Assembly: GCA_045648605.1 (NCBI GenBank)
Contig: JAZROG010000019.1
Span: forward strand, 1 to 32,583
Origin: SIG710 sp045648605
Lineage (GTDB): Bacteria > Bacillota > Clostridia > Oscillospirales > CAG-272
Reading direction: 5' to 3'
Length of the DNA: 32,583 nt
How positions within the stretch are numbered: position 1 is the stretch's first letter; the number at the start of each line of letters is the position of its first letter. Positions 24,960-32,215 of this stretch are shown one piece after another. The notes below the pieces were generated by a model, which had not been told where the DNA came from, made no database searches, and was given only the letters and a program-made list of their open reading frames with translations. The translations under genes were made by a program, and so were the position numbers.

Positions 24960-25997
24960 TTATACTTGTCCTTTCATTAACCTTCCGAGTGCTTCAACAT
25001 CCGCCTCGGTTGTTGCAAAGCTCGCCGCAAGACGAACGACCGTGTGATTTTCGTCATATTTTTCCCAGAAGCTGAATTTAACATCCTTTGAAAGCTGCTG
25101 AAGCTCCTTATCCTCCAAAATAACAAACTGCTGGTTGGTATATGAATCAATAAACAGCCTGTATCCTCGTGAGAGGAGCATCTCCTTTATCTTCATTGCA
25201 AGAGATACCGCGTGCTTGCCTATCTCAAAATAGAGATCATCGGTAAAGAGCATGTCAAACTGAACTCCGAGAAGCCTCCCCTTTGCAAGAAGCGCACCTC
25301 TCTGCTTCACCGTTGTCAGAAAATGCTTCGGCATATTCTTTTTGGTAAAAACAACTGCCTCGCCACAAAGCGCGCCGACCTTTGTTCCGCCTATATAAAA
25401 CACATCGCAAAGCTCAGCGATCATCGGCAAGGTCACGTCTGTTTTCGGACTTTCAAGAGCATAAGCAAGCCTTGCACCGTCCATATAAAGAGGAATTTTA
25501 TATTCACGGCAAACCTCCGAGAGAGCTTTAAGCTCCTTTGCGCTGTAAAGAGTTCCGTATTCTGTGGGATGAGAAATATATACCATCCCAGGGAAAACCA
25601 TATGGTCGTGATTTGCATCGGCATAAAATACCTCAAGGTATTTTTTCACCGTCTCCGCTTCAAGCTTTCCGTCCTTCCCCTCAAGAGCGAGCACCTTATG
25701 TCCCGTAACCTCAATGGCCCCCGCCTCATGTGCACTGACGTGTCCCGTGTCTGCGGAAATGACGCCCTCATAACCGTTCAAAACAGAAGAAATAACTATC
25801 TGATTTGTCTGTGTTCCGCCAACGATGAAGAATATCTCCGCATCGTCACATTTTGCGGCCTTTTTTATCTTTTCCTTTGCGCTATCGCAATATATATCGC
25901 TTCCGTATCCCGAAAGCCTTTCAAGATTGGTTTCAAAAAGTCTTTTCAGTATTTTCTCGTGTGCACCTTCAATATAATCACTTTCAAATGACAGCAT
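24960..25997 (-). CDS. Low-specificity L-threonine aldolase-type PLP enzyme
   Basis: Fold-type I PLP enzyme expected to cleave L-threonine/allo-threonine to glycine and acetaldehyde. 345 residues from the chosen ATG, which has GGAGG 7 bases upstream; a longer frame from 26072 would run through the promoter. Motifs: FESDYIEGAHEKIL, YGSDIYCDSA, FFIVGGTQTNQIVIS, the cofactor-stacking H86 in SADTGHVSAHEAGAIE, PLYMDGARLAYAL with D173 and R176, and the Schiff-base lysine in FYIGGTKVGALCGE (K206). Other beta-eliminating lyases share this fold, so substrate is less certain than family. First gene of a three-gene operon. Confidence 0.88.
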   Translation of the reverse strand: MLSFESDYIEGAHEKILKRLFETNLERLSGYGSDIYCDSAKEKIKKAAKCDDAEIFFIVGGTQTNQIVISSVLNGYEGVISADTGHVSAHEAGAIEVTGHKVLALEGKDGKLEAETVKKYLEVFYADANHDHMVFPGMVYISHPTEYGTLYSAKELKALSEVCREYKIPLYMDGARLAYALESPKTDVTLPMIAELCDVFYIGGTKVGALCGEAVVFTKKNMPKHFLTTVKQRGALLAKGRLLGVQFDMLFTDDLYFEIGKHAVSLAMKIKEMLLSRGYRLFIDSYTNQQFVILEDKELQQLSKDVKFSFWEKYDENHTVVRLAASFATTEADVEALGRLMKGQV

Positions 25998-26024
25998 ATA
26001 AAAACCTCCGATAAAGTTTATTAT

Positions 26025-26053
26025 ATAATAACACAAACTATCAAAAAAGTCAA
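26025..26053 (-). promoter_or_regulatory. Sigma-A promoter of the threonine aldolase operon
   Basis: Minus strand TTGACT (26053-26048), 17-bp spacer, TATTAT (26030-26025); 27 bp before the chosen start codon. Confidence 0.85.
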
Positions 26054-26116
26054 CGATAATTCCACAAAACAAGGATGCTGCTCAGCTTGAATATGACATC
26101 TTACCTCAGGAAATTA

Positions 26117-26541
26117 AAATAGACATTTGTCGGTGAGAGAAAAAACGGTGAAATTATACCCCAACGCCGATGGCGTTGCCGCAAGCGGTTCGACTCACAA
26201 TTCGCCAAAGGAGACTTGTCTCGCTCAGGGTGACGGTTGTGGTTTTATCATCCTTAAGTGTTCGTAGATCCCTCGACAGGCTCGGGATGACTTTTGGTGG
26301 TTGTCTATTGTTTTTTCTACGAAAAATACGTACAATTTTCACGTAAACAAATAAATCTCACCCACCCACGAGTCATCCTGAGCGCAGCAGAGCGGAGTCG
26401 AAGGATCTATAAGCATATTGGGATGACAAACAGTAGTGTGTCACCCTGAGCGCAGCAGAGCGGAGTCGAACTCCGCAGGAGCAATGCGTTAGCATTGGGG
26501 TATAATTTCACCATCGCCATCTCACCGATAAATTCCTATTT
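26117..26541. repeat. 425-bp composite inverted-repeat element, copy C
   Basis: Arms of about 60 bp are inverted copies of each other (26117-26180 and 26481-26541). Shared blocks are the outer AAATAG..ATTT.TCGGTGAGA end, then GGTGAAATTATACCCCAA, then a small hairpin in each arm (AACGCC-GAT-GGCGTT; AATGC-TAAC-GCATT). The interior holds two direct copies of CCTGAGCGCAGCAGAGCGGA (within 26372-26408 and 26440-26470) and two more diverged copies in reverse (26189-26234, 26267-26291). No ORF of substance. It fills most of the 590-bp gap between the phosphatase and threonine aldolase genes. Confidence 0.85.
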
Positions 26542-26550
26542 ACAGAACAA

Positions 26551-26580
26551 AAAAAGAGACCGAATAATCAGTCTCTTTTT
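26551..26580 (-). terminator. Intrinsic terminator of the G3P operon
   Basis: Perfect 10-bp stem AAAAAGAGAC / GTCTCTTTTT with a 10-base loop and a T run on the minus strand (TTTTTTTG), 8 bp after the phosphatase stop codon. Both strands carry a T run, so it may work in both directions. Confidence 0.9.
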
Positions 26581-26588
26581 GATGTAAA

Positions 26589-27377
26589 TTATTTTATATC
26601 TTCATATACCTTGCGGATGTTTTCATAGACAAATTCGGGCTTTGTCTCGCTCTTTGCAAGATCCTCAAGAGTGCCCTCTCCGCTGAGAACGAAGATCGTA
26701 CTTATCCCCGCATTCACACCGCAAGCAATATCCGTATAGAGACGGTCACCGAGAAGCACCGTTTCTTCCTTTGAATAACCTGTTTTTTCCATCGCAAGAA
26801 GAGCCATATCAGGCTCGGGCTTGCCGATGAACTTTGGCATACGCTTTGTTGCGTTATAAAGCATTGTGCTCACAGAGCCGCAATCGGGAACATATCCATA
26901 CCATGTGGGGCAGACCCAGTCGGGGTTGGTTGCAATATAGTCAACACCTCTGCCAAGAAGTATGCAGGCATCCTCCAGCTTTTTAAAGGTAAGCTCGGTA
27001 TCAAAGCCCATAAGAAGGCAGTCGATATCGTCCTCCAGCACATCCGTTACGGGAAGAGAAGCATCCCGAAGCTGCTCCTTAAAGGAGGTAGTTCCGAGAG
27101 CATATATCTTTTTATACGGATGGCTATTAAGATAAAGAACCGTCGCATTTGTTGAGGTCAAAAAATCGTCCGCATTTGATTCTATACCGAGGCTTGCCAG
27201 CTTTTCGATATACTTTTCAACGCTTTTTGAAGAATTGTTGGTGAGAAAAATATATCTTCCGCCGATTTTTCTGATATGCTCCAGCATATCGAGAGTTCCG
27301 TCAAAAAGATCATTATCAAGATAGATCGTTCCATCCATATCGAAAAGGAACAGCTTTTTATTTTTCAGATCGCTCAT
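26589..27377 (-). CDS. HAD-IIA family phosphatase (NagD/PGP-like)
   Basis: Haloacid-dehalogenase phosphatase with C2 cap, 262 residues from the chosen ATG, 5 bp after the glpP stop (a longer frame from 27431 would overlap glpP). Motif I is LFLFDMDGTIYLDN with nucleophile D13 and D15; motif II is FLTNNSSKS. The cap region includes LLMGFDTELTFKKL, IATNPDWVCPTW and DCGSVSTML; motif III is GKPEPDM, and motif IV is LLGDRLYTDIACGVNAG. The family includes p-nitrophenyl and sugar phosphatases and the G3P phosphatases of mammals and Mycobacterium. Its place as last gene of a GlpP-linked operon makes glycerol-3-phosphate a reasonable substrate guess, no more. Confidence 0.88.
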   Translation of the reverse strand: MSDLKNKKLFLFDMDGTIYLDNDLFDGTLDMLEHIRKIGGRYIFLTNNSSKSVEKYIEKLASLGIESNADDFLTSTNATVLYLNSHPYKKIYALGTTSFKEQLRDASLPVTDVLEDDIDCLLMGFDTELTFKKLEDACILLGRGVDYIATNPDWVCPTWYGYVPDCGSVSTMLYNATKRMPKFIGKPEPDMALLAMEKTGYSKEETVLLGDRLYTDIACGVNAGISTIFVLSGEGTLEDLAKSETKPEFVYENIRKVYEDIK

Positions 27378-27382
27378 TTTAT

Positions 27383-27928
27383 TTACCCCCAAAGCTCTTT
27401 TTTGCCCGTTGAAACGGCAGTTGCACCGCAAACCAGTGCCTTTTCAACCTCATCTCGGCTGTCGATAAGACCACCCGCAATTATCGGAACGCTCGTCATG
27501 GTGCAAAGTCTTGTTATACCCTTGTAAGCAACTCCCGGCATCACCTCGATCATATCGGCCTTTGACGCGCGCAGAGAATCCATTGTGGTATCGATGGAAT
27601 GAGAATCAACTATGAAAAATCGCTGAACAGTAAAGAGACCAAGCTCCTTTGCCATCTTGATTATATTGACCCTCGTGCTGATAACTCCGTCGATACCCGC
27701 TTCTCTTGCAAAGATAAGACCGCTTCTGTCTTTACCTATTCCCTCGGCAAGGTCAAGATGTATCAAAAGCCTTTTACCCTTTGCATGGGCTTTTTTTACC
27801 ATTTCGGCAAGGGTAAGAATATTTGGTGAAAGATCAAAAATCATCTCTGCCGGAGAATTAAGCGCCGCTTCAAGCTCACCTTCGATTCTAACAGCCGCAA
27901 TAACAGTGCTTTTTTTAATTTCTGTCAT
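27383..27928 (-). CDS. glpP: Glycerol-3-phosphate responsive antiterminator GlpP
   Basis: RNA-binding regulator which, with G3P bound, lets transcription pass a leader terminator (known from the B. subtilis glpD leader). 181 residues from the chosen ATG at 27928, which clears the upstream gene by 16 bp. Landmarks: STVIAAVR, FDLSPNILTLAEMVKKAHAK, LLIHLDLAEGIGKDRSGL, GIDGVISTRVNIIKMAKELG, VQRFFIVDSHSIDTT, DMIEVMPGVAYKGI, PIIAGGLIDSRDEVEKAL and the C-terminal ATAVSTGKKELW. It is the fourth gene of the operon whose leader carries the candidate target, so control would be autogenous. Confidence 0.92.
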   Translation of the reverse strand: MTEIKKSTVIAAVRIEGELEAALNSPAEMIFDLSPNILTLAEMVKKAHAKGKRLLIHLDLAEGIGKDRSGLIFAREAGIDGVISTRVNIIKMAKELGLFTVQRFFIVDSHSIDTTMDSLRASKADMIEVMPGVAYKGITRLCTMTSVPIIAGGLIDSRDEVEKALVCGATAVSTGKKELWG

Positions 27929-27944
27929 AAGTAATAATAGATCC

Positions 27945-28286
27945 TTACATATTTTTTGTTGCAACGATATTGCAACCGAATACATTTTCTATTATAACAT
28001 CTCCAACAGAAATTGGCAAGTGTGCAACAGAATTATTTACAATTTCCATAAGCTCAAACATTTTTTCCTTCGGAATGGGAGCATCAGTCTTTACGGGAAC
28101 AACGCTTCCGTCGTCACAACGCATGGTGGTCGTAACGGTTCTCATAGGGGCGATGCACTCTGTTTCCGCATATTTTTTGCCTCTTATGCAGGTATTGCCC
28201 TTAACGCTCTTAACCTCTCCGTCCTCGATCTGAACCTCGAGACTGCATCCGATAGGGCAGATTATGCAAGTAAGCTCTCTTTTCAT
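27945..28286 (-). CDS. DUF1667 domain protein, Cys-rich partner of the G3P oxidoreductases
   Basis: A 113-residue protein opening KRELTCIICPIGCSLEVQIE with CxxCPxGC (C7, C10, C14) and a fourth Cys in VKGNTCIRGKKYAETE, a likely metal or Fe-S site. Later text (APMRTVTTTMR, PVKTDAPIPKEKMFELM, VGDVIIENVFGCNIVAT) is typical of DUF1667. The family is regularly encoded beside GlpA-like dehydrogenases and FAD/NAD oxidoreductases, as here (12 bp after the latter), and is thought to serve electron transfer. The exact role is not established. Confidence 0.87.
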   Translation of the reverse strand: MKRELTCIICPIGCSLEVQIEDGEVKSVKGNTCIRGKKYAETECIAPMRTVTTTMRCDDGSVVPVKTDAPIPKEKMFELMEIVNNSVAHLPISVGDVIIENVFGCNIVATKNM

Positions 28287-28298
28287 TTTATCGCCTCC

Positions 28299-29534
28299 TT
28301 AATTTTCCTCAAGCTTAAATTCAAGCTCGTTGCAATCGGCAAAGGCTTCACATGAAAGCTTAACGCTCTCCATCTCGCCGGGAGCAACCTTGGGTCTCTT
28401 CTTTGTAAATACCCTTTCACCGTTTTTGTAAACGGCAACAGTAACATTTCTGAACACATCGGAAACACGGAAATAAACCGTAACTTCCTTATTCTTCGTT
28501 ATTTTCTGAGGTACTGTATAGCGAATCTTGCCGTCTGTCTTTATATCAACAGAAATTGCTTCCGCCTTTTCTCCTCTGATATATGCCGCCGCGCTCTTTC
28601 CCGCAATTTCAGCTTCCTCTGAAACATAGTCAACAAGGTCATGAACATGAAGCACATTTCCGCAGGCGTAAATTCCCTCTATGCTCGTCTGTCTGTCCTG
28701 GTCAACAACAGCGCCGCTTGTAACTCTGTCAAGAGAAACACCCGCACTCTTTGAAAGCTCGTTCTCGGGTATAAGACCAACACTCAAAAGCAGTGTGTCG
28801 CAGGGGATATATTCCTTTGTTTCGGGGATGGGACGTCTGTTTTCATCCACCCTTGCAATGGTAACACCCGTCAGTCTCTCCTTGCCATGGATCTCAACAA
28901 CTGTATGGCTGAGCTTCAGCGGAATTCCGAAGTCATTAAGACACTGCTCAATATTTCTTGCAAGACCACCGGAATAAGGCATAAGCTCGCACACTGCATG
29001 AACCTTTGCGCCTTCAAGTGTCATTCTTCTTGCCATGATAAGACCGATATCACCCGAGCCGAGAATAACAACATTTTTGCCGGGCATATATCCCTCAATA
29101 TTGACGAATTTCTGCGCTGTACCCGCGCTGAAAATACCTGCAGGACGAGTTCCCGCAATGTTAAGCGCGCCCTTTGAGCGCTCGCGGCAACCCATTGCGA
29201 GGATTATAGTCTTTGCCTTTATCTGAAAGATTCCATCCTCTTCATTTGTTGCTGTGATAACCTTATCCTCTGTGATATCGAGAACCATTGTACCAAGCTT
29301 AACGGGAATATTCATCCCTCTTACCTTTTCCTCGTATCTCCAGGCATATTCGGGTCCTGTCAGCTCCTCACCGAAGCGATGAAGGCCAAAGCCGTTATGT
29401 ATGCACTGACCGAGAATACCTCCAAGGCGATTGTCCCTTTCAAGGATGAGAATATCGCGGATGCCCGCCTCATATGCAGCGATCGCGGCACTCATGCCCG
29501 CAGGTCCGCCGCCAACAATAACCAGATCTGTCAT
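28299..29534 (-). CDS. FAD/NAD(P)-dependent oxidoreductase of the G3P dehydrogenase system
   Basis: A 411-residue flavoprotein. FAD-binding fold MTDLVIVGGGPAGMSAAIAA at the N-terminus, a second dinucleotide fold NVVILGSGDIGLIMARRM for NAD(P)H, the FAD-closing GIYACGNVLHVHDLVDYV, and a beta-rich C-terminal extension (about 345-411). It resembles the oxidoreductase paired with GlpA-like dehydrogenases in Clostridia, and so probably moves electrons from G3P to NAD or a quinone-independent acceptor. The ATG shares a base with the glpA stop (TAATG), with GGGAGG just inside glpA: translational coupling. Confidence 0.88.
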   Translation of the reverse strand: MTDLVIVGGGPAGMSAAIAAYEAGIRDILILERDNRLGGILGQCIHNGFGLHRFGEELTGPEYAWRYEEKVRGMNIPVKLGTMVLDITEDKVITATNEEDGIFQIKAKTIILAMGCRERSKGALNIAGTRPAGIFSAGTAQKFVNIEGYMPGKNVVILGSGDIGLIMARRMTLEGAKVHAVCELMPYSGGLARNIEQCLNDFGIPLKLSHTVVEIHGKERLTGVTIARVDENRRPIPETKEYIPCDTLLLSVGLIPENELSKSAGVSLDRVTSGAVVDQDRQTSIEGIYACGNVLHVHDLVDYVSEEAEIAGKSAAAYIRGEKAEAISVDIKTDGKIRYTVPQKITKNKEVTVYFRVSDVFRNVTVAVYKNGERVFTKKRPKVAPGEMESVKLSCEAFADCNELEFKLEEN

Positions 29535-30970
29535 TATTTTTTACCTCCCTTGGTCTTCCCGAAGTTAATAACCGATTCACCGCCGAATTTTGTAACCTCT
29601 TCATAAGCAATTCCAAGCTCTCTCGAAAGAAGCTCAACTATTCTCGGCGAGCAGAAGCCGCCCTGACATCTTCCCATCTGGCTTCTCGTTCTGCGCTTAA
29701 CTCCGTCAAGGTCGAGAGGACGTGGATTTGTGCGGATCGCTTCAAGTATCTCGCCCTCCGTAACCGTCTCGCAACGGCAAACGATCTTGCCAAAGGAATT
29801 ATCCTTTGCAATTATAGCGTTCTTTTCTTCAATGGAAGCCTCTCTGAAATAGTGCATGGGGCGTCTTGTTGGATTGAAATTTTTGTTCTCCTCAAGCGCA
29901 AGGCCACCATCGCGCAGCATATCAACTATATATTCCGCAATGGCGGGAGCTGATGAAAGGCCGGGAGACTCGATGCCCGCGGCATTTACAAATCCCTTCA
30001 CGGGAGATGTGATGATGAAATCGCCTGTGCTTCCAACGGCACGCAGACCGCAGAAGGATGTGATCGTTTTTCCGAAGGGAACGCCCTCAACATTTTCTGC
30101 AGTTTCCTTTATAACATGAGCAAAGCCCTCGGAGGTTGTGGACTTATCCGCCTTATCCTCCATATCGACAGAGGTAGGACCTGTGAGAAGATTGCCGTCA
30201 ACGGTGGGAGAAACAAGAATACCCTTACCCATTTTGCTGGGTGTACGGAATATAGTATGAGAAACAAGACCGCCACATTCCTTATCAAGAAGGATATATT
30301 CACCTCTTCTGGGGTGAACCGTGAAGGAAGCGTCACCGACCATTCTTGCAACAGAATCCGAATAAACTCCTGCCGCATTTACAACATATCTTGCGCTGAC
30401 AGACTGATCTGCGGAGCTGATTTCAAATGCTCCGTCTCTCTGCTCGATGGATCTGACCTCAAAAGCAAGCTTCAAATCCGCTCCATTGTCCATTGCATTT
30501 CCGATGGCTGCAAGGGCAAGCTCATAGGGGCAGATGATAGCACCTGTGGGCGCATGGAGCGCGCAGGTTGCGTTTTTTCCGATATTAGGCTCAATAGCGC
30601 GCAGCTGCTCCTGATCAAGGATCGCAAGGTCACGGACACCGTTCGCATTTCCTCTTTCGTAAAGCTCCTCTACGGTTTTAAGATCCTCCTTCGAGAATCC
30701 GATAACGAGAGAGCCGTTGCGCTGATATTTAACTCCAAGCTCCTTTGCTACCTGCTCCATCATTTCCGAGCCCTTAACATTGAGCTTTGCTTTAAGCGAG
30801 CCTACCTTTGCGTCAAAGCCCGCATGAACGATGGCACTGTTTGCCTTTGTTGCACCCATTGCAACATCGTTTTCCTTTTCCAGAATGACGGTGCGAAGAT
30901 TATAGCGTGAAAGCTCACGGGCGATCATTCCGCCAACAACACCGGCACCGATTATGGCTACGTCGTACAT
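29534..30970 (-). CDS. GlpA-like FAD-dependent glycerol-3-phosphate dehydrogenase with C-terminal BFD-type [2Fe-2S] domain
   Basis: A 478-residue flavoprotein expected to oxidise sn-glycerol-3-phosphate to dihydroxyacetone phosphate. DAO-family FAD fold MYDVAIIGAGVVGGMIAREL at the N-terminus, then GATKANSAIVHAGFDAKVGS, and GLRAVGSTGDFIITSP near the end of the catalytic part. A BFD-like domain follows with CRCETVTEGEI (C398, C400) and RCQGGFC (C435, C440), a likely [2Fe-2S] site. The ATG at 30970 has AAAGGA upstream; a longer frame from 31042 would run through the leader terminator and is rejected. It is the first gene of the operon. Related 2-hydroxyglutarate oxidases share the fold, but the GlpP context favours G3P. 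Confidence 0.87.
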   Translation of the reverse strand: MYDVAIIGAGVVGGMIARELSRYNLRTVILEKENDVAMGATKANSAIVHAGFDAKVGSLKAKLNVKGSEMMEQVAKELGVKYQRNGSLVIGFSKEDLKTVEELYERGNANGVRDLAILDQEQLRAIEPNIGKNATCALHAPTGAIICPYELALAAIGNAMDNGADLKLAFEVRSIEQRDGAFEISSADQSVSARYVVNAAGVYSDSVARMVGDASFTVHPRRGEYILLDKECGGLVSHTIFRTPSKMGKGILVSPTVDGNLLTGPTSVDMEDKADKSTTSEGFAHVIKETAENVEGVPFGKTITSFCGLRAVGSTGDFIITSPVKGFVNAAGIESPGLSSAPAIAEYIVDMLRDGGLALEENKNFNPTRRPMHYFREASIEEKNAIIAKDNSFGKIVCRCETVTEGEILEAIRTNPRPLDLDGVKRRTRSQMGRCQGGFCSPRIVELLSRELGIAYEEVTKFGGESVINFGKTKGGKK

Positions 30971-31020
30971 AATAAAAATCCTTTCGATATAATTTTTTGC
31001 TTGAGAACCCCAAAAAAGGC

Positions 31021-31072
31021 AAAAAAAGGCGCACCAAAACAAAAGGTGTCCTCCACCTGTTGTTTTGATACG
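31021..31072 (-). terminator. Leader terminator/attenuator of the G3P operon, candidate GlpP target
   Basis: In the roughly 120-nt leader the minus strand carries CGTATCAAAACAACAGGTG-GAGGA-CACCTTTTGTTTTGGTGCG, a 19-bp stem (one mismatch, two G-U pairs) with a 5-base loop, followed by CC and seven T. It lies between the promoter and the first gene, so it would stop transcription unless antiterminated. With glpP in the same operon it is the obvious GlpP-controlled site, by analogy to the B. subtilis glpD leader. Confidence 0.88.
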
Positions 31073-31096
31073 TCTCCTCTTCTCTGTATCTTCTAT

Positions 31097-31125
31097 ATTT
31101 TAATACATTTTTCGGGTTTTGTCAA
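31097..31125 (-). promoter_or_regulatory. Sigma-A promoter of the G3P operon
   Basis: Minus strand perfect TTGACA (31125-31120), 17-bp spacer, TAAAAT (31102-31097). The predicted start near 31090 gives an untranslated leader of about 120 nt before the glpA ATG. Confidence 0.9.
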
Positions 31126-31206
31126 TGTTTTTTTTAAAATTGGTGATATTTAGATTGCTGTTTTTCCTGTTTGAACCGATTTTATATTATAAAAAAAGTA
31201 TTTTAC

Positions 31207-31235
31207 TTGATAAAAGCGAAATTTGGTGCTATAAT
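31207..31235 (+). promoter_or_regulatory. Sigma-A promoter of the aldo/keto reductase gene
   Basis: TTGATA (31207-31212), 17-bp spacer, perfect TATAAT (31230-31235); 34 bp before the ATG, with AGGAG at 31258-31262. Divergent from the G3P operon promoter. Confidence 0.88.
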
Positions 31236-31269
31236 ATATTTGAATATATTGTTTTGTAGGAGATAGATT

Positions 31270-32133
31270 ATGTTTAAAAATTTTTCTGATACAGTTACGC
31301 TTGCAAGTGGAGTAAATATGCCCTGCATCGGCTACGGCACATGGCAGACACCCGACGGAGATATTGCAAAAAAGTGCGTTTATGAGGCTATAAAGGCGGG
31401 CTACCGTCATATCGACACTGCCGCCGCATACGGCAATGAGGAAAGCGTTGGTGCCGGAATAAGAGCCGCAGGCGTTGCCCGCGAGGAGCTTTTCATCACC
31501 ACAAAGCACTGGGTCACAAACCGCGGATACGAAAAAACCATTGCCGCTTGCGAGGAATCTCTCAAAAAGCTCGGACTTGATTATCTCGATCTTTATCTTA
31601 TCCATTGGCCATGCGTTGCCAAGATAAGCGACAACTGGGAGGAGATAAATGCAGACACATGGAGAGGCTTTGAGAAGCTTTATAATGACGGAAAGGTTCG
31701 CGCCATCGGAGTTTCCAATTTCCTTCCCTCTCATCTTGAATCGCTGAAAGCAAGAAGCACCGTTAAGCCAATGGTAAATCAGATAGAATTCCACCCCGGG
31801 TATATGCAGGCAGAGCTTGCAGACTACTGCAAAAAGGAAGGGATAGTTCTTCAGGCTTGGAGTCCCCTCGGATGCGGCGCAGTTCTCGGGAATGCATTTC
31901 TTGCGGAAATCGCGTCGAAATATAATAAGAGCGTTGCACAGCTCTGCATACGCTTTGCACTGCAGAATGGCTTTGTTCCGCTCCCCAAGTCTACAAACGC
32001 AGAGAGAATGGCGGCAAATATGGACGTTTTCGATTTTGAGATTTCCGCCGAGGATATGGAGAAGATCGCAAATATGCCACAGACAGGCTACAGCGGATTT
32101 TATCCCGAGGAAGCACCCGCAGACGCGCTTTAA
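31270..32133 (+). CDS. Aldo/keto reductase
   Basis: NADPH-dependent carbonyl reductase of the AKR superfamily, 287 residues, cytosolic (beta/alpha)8 barrel. Motifs: SGVNMPCIGYGTWQTP at the N-terminus, YRHIDTAAAYGNEESVG with D49 and Y54, LFITTKHW with K79, and YLDLYLIHWP with H112, so the D-Y-K-H catalytic tetrad is complete. Then VRAIGVSNFLPSHLESL, MVNQIEFHPGY, LQAWSPLGCG and the cofactor-binding PLPKSTNAERMAAN. Substrate unknown; 2,5-diketogluconate reductase-type or methylglyoxal reductase-type activity is common in such enzymes. Single gene with its own promoter and terminator. Confidence 0.93.
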   Translation: MFKNFSDTVTLASGVNMPCIGYGTWQTPDGDIAKKCVYEAIKAGYRHIDTAAAYGNEESVGAGIRAAGVAREELFITTKHWVTNRGYEKTIAACEESLKKLGLDYLDLYLIHWPCVAKISDNWEEINADTWRGFEKLYNDGKVRAIGVSNFLPSHLESLKARSTVKPMVNQIEFHPGYMQAELADYCKKEGIVLQAWSPLGCGAVLGNAFLAEIASKYNKSVAQLCIRFALQNGFVPLPKSTNAERMAANMDVFDFEISAEDMEKIANMPQTGYSGFYPEEAPADAL

Positions 32134-32146
32134 AATCGGTATATAT

Positions 32147-32181
32147 AAACAGACTGTGGCATTTATCGCCACAGTCTGTTT
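32147..32181 (+). terminator. Hairpin terminator after the aldo/keto reductase gene
   Basis: AAACAGACTGTGGC-ATTTATC-GCCACAGTCTGTTT, a perfect 14-bp stem starting 13 bp after the stop codon. The T run is short (TTT, then GG), so termination may be partial. Confidence 0.75.
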
Positions 32182-32215
32182 GGTAAAATGGTTAGAGAAA
32201 AGGTAAAGCAACAAA

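Noticed and set aside
26372..26470. Possible CRISPR array
   Set aside because: There are only two direct copies, with unequal flanks and diverged inverted copies; there are no regular spacers and no cas genes.
30971..31042. N-terminal extension of the GlpA-like protein to 31042
   Set aside because: It would translate the leader terminator, and the FAD-binding fold begins at the ATG at 30970, which has its own ribosome binding site.
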